Shown: positions 60,964 to 64,000 of the stretch, piece by piece
How the letters are laid out: each line of letters opens with the position of its first letter
How positions within the stretch are numbered: the stretch's first letter is position 1
Source: Frateuria_A sp051900425
GTDB taxonomy: Bacteria; Pseudomonadota; Gammaproteobacteria; Xanthomonadales; Rhodanobacteraceae
Reading direction: 5' to 3'
Assembly: GCF_051900425.1 (NCBI RefSeq)
Contig: NZ_JBHZGK010000001.1
Coordinates: 62,001 to 126,000 of the forward strand
Length of the DNA: 64,000 nt
Program-made: the position numbers and the translations under genes
Notes under the pieces: generated by a model
The model's input: the letters and a program-made list of their open reading frames with translations, nothing else
Told to the model about the DNA's origin: nothing
The model's database searches: none

Positions 60964-61677
60964 ATGGCATCGATCATCCTCCAGAATTGCAGTCTGGCAT
61001 TGCCGGTCTACGGCACGGGCAACCGGTCGCTCAAGCAACTGGTCATGTCCACCGCCACCGGCGGCCGCATCGCCGCGGGCAGCCGCAACATCACCGTGGT
61101 CAACGCGCTCACTGACGTCAGCCTGACCATCGGCGCTGGCGATCGCGTCGGCTTGGTGGGTCACAACGGTGCGGGCAAGACCAGCCTACTGCGCATGCTC
61201 GCCGGGGTCTACGAGCCGAGCGGCGGCGTGCTGCAGGTGGAAGGCACGGTCACCAGCCTGATCGACGTGACGCTGGGCATGGACCACGAGGCGACCGGCT
61301 ATGACAACATCCTGATCCGCGGGCTTATCCTGGGTCTGACGCGCAAGCAGATCCGCGAGTTGACGCCCGACATTGAGTCCTTTTCCGAGCTCGGCCAATA
61401 CCTTTCAATGCCGGTGCGCACCTATTCCAGCGGCATGGTGCTGCGCTTGGCCTTCTCCATCGTCACCTGCATCCATCCGGACATCCTGCTGATGGACGAA
61501 TGGCTGAGCGTGGGCGATGCCGGCTTCGTCAAGAAGGCCGAGGACCGCCTGAAAGGCGTAGTGGATAAGGCCAGCATCCTGGTGATGGCCTCGCACAACC
61601 CGCGCGTGATTTCTGAACTGTGCAACGTCGTGGTCACGCTCGAGCACGGCCGACTAGTGAGCGTGGAGCGAAAGTAG
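60964..61677 (+). CDS. wzt: ABC transporter ATP-binding protein, O-antigen export (Wzt-type)
   Basis: 237 residues. Walker A GHNGAGKTS, signature TYSSGMVLRLAFS, Walker B DILLMDEWLSVGD and the switch His in ASHNPRVI. It lacks the C-terminal carbohydrate-binding domain of some Wzt proteins, so it belongs to the short KpsT/Wzt group. Energises export with the permease just upstream. Confidence 0.9.
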   Translation: MASIILQNCSLALPVYGTGNRSLKQLVMSTATGGRIAAGSRNITVVNALTDVSLTIGAGDRVGLVGHNGAGKTSLLRMLAGVYEPSGGVLQVEGTVTSLIDVTLGMDHEATGYDNILIRGLILGLTRKQIRELTPDIESFSELGQYLSMPVRTYSSGMVLRLAFSIVTCIHPDILLMDEWLSVGDAGFVKKAEDRLKGVVDKASILVMASHNPRVISELCNVVVTLEHGRLVSVERK

Positions 61678-61705
61678 CCGATCCGCCCGCAGTCCGAGGA
61701 GTGCC

Positions 61706-62443
61706 ATGTCCGAAACCGTGATCCCCAACCTGATCAGCGCCGTGGTCACCTTCCATCGCGAGCGCGAACTGGCGGTGCCGACGCTGCACGCGATCGAGCG
61801 CATGCGCCGGCACGCCGAAGCGCAGGGCCTGCGCGTGGAGCTGGCGATGACGCTCGACGGCGACGATGCGCAGACCGAGGAGGCGGTACGCTCGCACCCG
61901 GTGTTGCGCGAAGGCGACTTGCTGCACAAGGTGCAGCTGTTCGACCTGTCGCTGTGCCGCAACTACTCGATCGAGCGCGTTCGCGGCGAATTCATCGCCA
62001 CGCTCGACGGCGACGACCTCTTCAGTGAAAACTGGCTGGCCTCGGCGGTGCAGACCATCCGGGCGCACGGCGCGGCCACCATCACCCATCCGCAGTGGAT
62101 GATCGCCTTCGGCACGTGGAAGGCGTACTGGGAGCAGATCGACCAGACTGACCCGCGCTTCGTGCCCGAGACGCTGATGTCGTTCAATCACTGGAACGCC
62201 TGCTCGGTGGCCCGCCGCGAGGTCTTCGTCGAACATCCCTACGTCTACGCGCGCGCCGGGGAGACCGGTTTCGGTTTCGAGGATTGGCACTGGAACTGCG
62301 AGACGATCGCGCATGGCTACGTCCATCGCGTCGTGCCGCGCACCTTTCGCCTAGAGCGGCGCAAGGCGCAGGGGTCGCTCAACGTGGCGCACCAGAGCCA
62401 TGCGGCGATCCTTCGACCGACCCCCTTCTTCGACTCGCTATGA
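61706..62443 (+). CDS. GT-A family glycosyltransferase (family 2-like)
   Basis: 245 residues. SAVVTFHRERELAVPTLHAIERM and the metal-binding IATLDGDDLFSENWL (DxD-type) show a GT2-like fold, with HWNACSVARREVF and GFGFEDWHWNCETI (the ED general-base region). It probably adds a sugar to the O-antigen; donor and acceptor unknown. Its stop overlaps the next gene by four bases. Confidence 0.85.
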   Translation: MSETVIPNLISAVVTFHRERELAVPTLHAIERMRRHAEAQGLRVELAMTLDGDDAQTEEAVRSHPVLREGDLLHKVQLFDLSLCRNYSIERVRGEFIATLDGDDLFSENWLASAVQTIRAHGAATITHPQWMIAFGTWKAYWEQIDQTDPRFVPETLMSFNHWNACSVARREVFVEHPYVYARAGETGFGFEDWHWNCETIAHGYVHRVVPRTFRLERRKAQGSLNVAHQSHAAILRPTPFFDSL

Positions 62444-63168
62444 ACGCATACTCTCTCGTTCGCGCCGTATATCGCTTCGGTGACCGCGTATTGCTGCGGT
62501 GGCTCCCGGCCTCCGCCCGTAGCCGCGTGCAGGGCGTGCTGTTCCGCCTGGCGCGCGGCACTTATCCCGAACGCATCGAGGCGCGCTCGGTCGCTGAATT
62601 CGCCGGCAACGCACCCAGCAACAAGCTGGCCGCCTCGCGGCGATTGCCATCTTGGGCGGAGGCGGAGGTCGCCGTGCTGGTGGAGCTGGAGCCGGAACTA
62701 GCCGCGCTGGTCGGCGAGGAGGCGTCGCTCGAGCCCTATTTCATCCCCTGGGATATGACGTACGTGGGCGTCCGTTACGCGGACGCTCGGCGCCAGCTTG
62801 CCGGCGACTACGGCAGCTTGGTGCTGGTCGGTGGCGGCCGGATTGATGCTGCAGCGCTTGCCGATGCTCCCCGGCCACTGGCCGTGATCGACATCGACCG
62901 CGACCAGACAGTCGCCGCCTTGGCGCGCAAGGCGGGCGCGGTCTACGTCGCCCTGCCGGCCGAACACCTGGACCAGAACGACCACTGCGCCGTACTCGCC
63001 CGCTTGGTGCTGCAGATCGCGCCGCGGCAATTACGCCATGCGCGCCATCCGCTGCTGGACCGCTGCATCGAGCGGCATGGGCTTGCGCTGGCGTCGGTGA
63101 CCGAACTCCGGCCGCTGCAAACTTCGGTACCCGGGAACGGCATGGCAGAGCGTTTGCCTGGGCTATGA
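62440..63168 (+). CDS. Hypothetical protein in the O-antigen cluster
   Basis: 242 residues that I do not recognise. The N-terminus is basic with an amphipathic helix (SLVRAVYRFGDRVLLRWLP). The middle and end alternate helices and strands (VAVLVELEPELAALV, GSLVLVGGGRIDAAALAD, LAVIDIDRDQTVAALARKAGAVYVAL), a Rossmann-like alternation. It has no membrane helix or catalytic motif that I know. Translational coupling to the glycosyltransferase (ATGA) suggests a job in the same pathway. The following 283-base gap to 63452 has no feature I can support. Confidence 0.7.
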   Translation: MNAYSLVRAVYRFGDRVLLRWLPASARSRVQGVLFRLARGTYPERIEARSVAEFAGNAPSNKLAASRRLPSWAEAEVAVLVELEPELAALVGEEASLEPYFIPWDMTYVGVRYADARRQLAGDYGSLVLVGGGRIDAAALADAPRPLAVIDIDRDQTVAALARKAGAVYVALPAEHLDQNDHCAVLARLVLQIAPRQLRHARHPLLDRCIERHGLALASVTELRPLQTSVPGNGMAERLPGL

Positions 63169-63451
63169 TCGGTGGCTGCGCGTTGTACTGGCAACGCGTG
63201 GGTGATGGTAGCGCCTGACCGGCAGCCGACGAGGAGAGGGCGGTTACTGAACGCGGCGAGGCGTCATTGGCGCCATGGCTGATCGCCGATCGTTGCACCG
63301 GGGGCTCTTGTCCCCGGGCGCGGGTCCTGTGGCGCGTGCACTGATCATGCTGGCAACTGGACTGCCGCTCGCGGCAACACAGCATTGAAGGCAATGGTGG
63401 CGGCGCTCAACGCCACGCCTGCGAGAGGAACGAAGAGGGGATGGTGACGAC

Positions 63452-64000
63452 ATGAGTGGAGAGCCCGTGGCGATCGGTCGCCCGATGATCCTCGTATTGG
63501 GTATGCATCGCAGCGGCACCTCGGCCGTTGCCGGCACACTCTCGCACCTGGGTGTGGATTTTAGCGAACGGCTGATCGAGGCCTCGCCGGACAACCCCAA
63601 GGGCTACTTCGAGCACGCCGACGTCTGGCGCCAGGACCACGACATCCTGCAGGCCCTGGGCTCGGCCTGGGACGATCCGCTGCCGCTGCCCGAAGGCTGG
63701 CAGCAAAGCGATGCCGTACGGCAGGCGGAAGCGCCCATCCGGGCCATCCTCGAGCGCGACTTTGGCGGTTCCGGCCCGCTCGGCGTCAAGGATCCGCGCA
63801 TGTGCCGGCTGGTGCCACCGTGGCGCAAGCTGCTTGCGCGCGAAGGCTTCTCCGCCCGCGCGGTGCTGGTGGTGCGCCGGCCAGAGGAAGTGATCGCCTC
63901 GCTGGCCAGGCGCGACCACCTGCCCGCCGATCAGGCTGCCTGGGTCTGGCTGCGGCACGTGATCGAAGCCGAAGCGGCCACGCGCGGGATGCCGCGCGTG
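63452..64000 (+). CDS. Sulfotransferase family protein, N-terminal part
   Basis: The gene runs off the end of the window; 183 residues are visible. The PAPS-binding loop is LVLGMHRSGTSAVAGTLSHLG, and later VKDPRMCRLVPPW with ARAVLVVRRPEEVIASLARRD matches the 3'-phosphate-binding motif of sulfotransferases. It could sulfate a sugar of the O-antigen. The start ATG at 63452 is the first in frame; the ribosome site (agagggg, about 12 bases away) is only fair. Confidence 0.85.
   Translation, partial: MSGEPVAIGRPMILVLGMHRSGTSAVAGTLSHLGVDFSERLIEASPDNPKGYFEHADVWRQDHDILQALGSAWDDPLPLPEGWQQSDAVRQAEAPIRAILERDFGGSGPLGVKDPRMCRLVPPWRKLLAREGFSARAVLVVRRPEEVIASLARRDHLPADQAAWVWLRHVIEAEAATRGMPRV

Noticed and set aside
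63274..63387. 37-residue open frame between the unknown O-antigen gene and the sulfotransferase
   Set aside because: No ribosome site, no recognisable composition, and low G/C at third positions.

Overview
The window is a dense, high-GC (roughly two-thirds G+C by eye) stretch of a gammaproteobacterial chromosome. Gene content and the three families of GC-rich intergenic repeats point to the Xanthomonadales, most likely Rhodanobacteraceae (a Rhodanobacter-like denitrifier). This is inferred from gene content, not from a database match. There is no tRNA, rRNA, CRISPR array, transposase or prophage that I can recognise.

Layout. 1-335: tail of a POT peptide transporter. 523-5977: tyrosine/homogentisate catabolism (MarR regulator, hpd, hmgA, fumarylacetoacetase); the missing step, maleylacetoacetate isomerase, lies far away at 43342-44001. 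6290-28185: a low-oxygen and denitrification island with hemN-fnr, an MBL-fold ribonuclease, an SDR-USP-P-type ATPase operon, nnrS, nirK (cytochrome c fusion)-nirV-sco, a CopD-like membrane gene with tpx, then a nine-gene cbb3 oxidase operon (ccoNOQP, a small membrane gene, ccoI, ccoS, azurin, truncated haemoglobin), and fdxA. 28688-30649: cytochrome c/FTR1 iron permease. 30809-43164: central carbon genes (gap, pyk, class I fba, tkt, pgk) interspersed with a persulfide dioxygenase-like gene, S1/P1 nuclease, an outer membrane barrel and a HAD phosphatase. 44237-50676: pilU, a DUF4398 pair, a YdcH-like gene, cystathionine beta-synthase and glmS. 50685-55265: an unusual trio on the minus strand, TIR-TPR protein, a 53-residue peptide gene and a SLOG-transmembrane protein. 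55378-64000: dTDP-rhamnose operon rfbBACD, a cystathionine gamma-synthase/lyase and the start of an O-antigen export and glycosyltransfer cluster.

How it fits together. The fnr gene encodes an oxygen sensor with the four cluster cysteines at the Escherichia coli spacing. I find eight FNR-type boxes upstream of hemN-fnr, the MBL ribonuclease, the SDR operon, nnrS, nirK, the CopD-like/tpx pair, ccoN and fdxA, so most of the island reads as one low-oxygen regulon. In six of the eight boxes the four-base spacer ends in CAG. For hemN and fdxA the box-to-promoter geometry puts the transcription start on the start codon, which predicts leaderless mRNAs. Electron flow in the periplasm would run from azurin or cytochrome c to NirK and the cbb3 oxidase, with CcoI/SCO supplying copper and HemN/Fe-S proteins supplying cofactors.

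The most unusual region is 50685-55265. The SLOG-transmembrane and TIR proteins belong to families linked to nucleotide-signal immunity, and they sit with a proline-rich mini-protein and a possibly frameshifted remnant between housekeeping genes. Intergenic spaces carry four repeat types, some of which contribute stop codons or protein C-termini to neighbouring genes.
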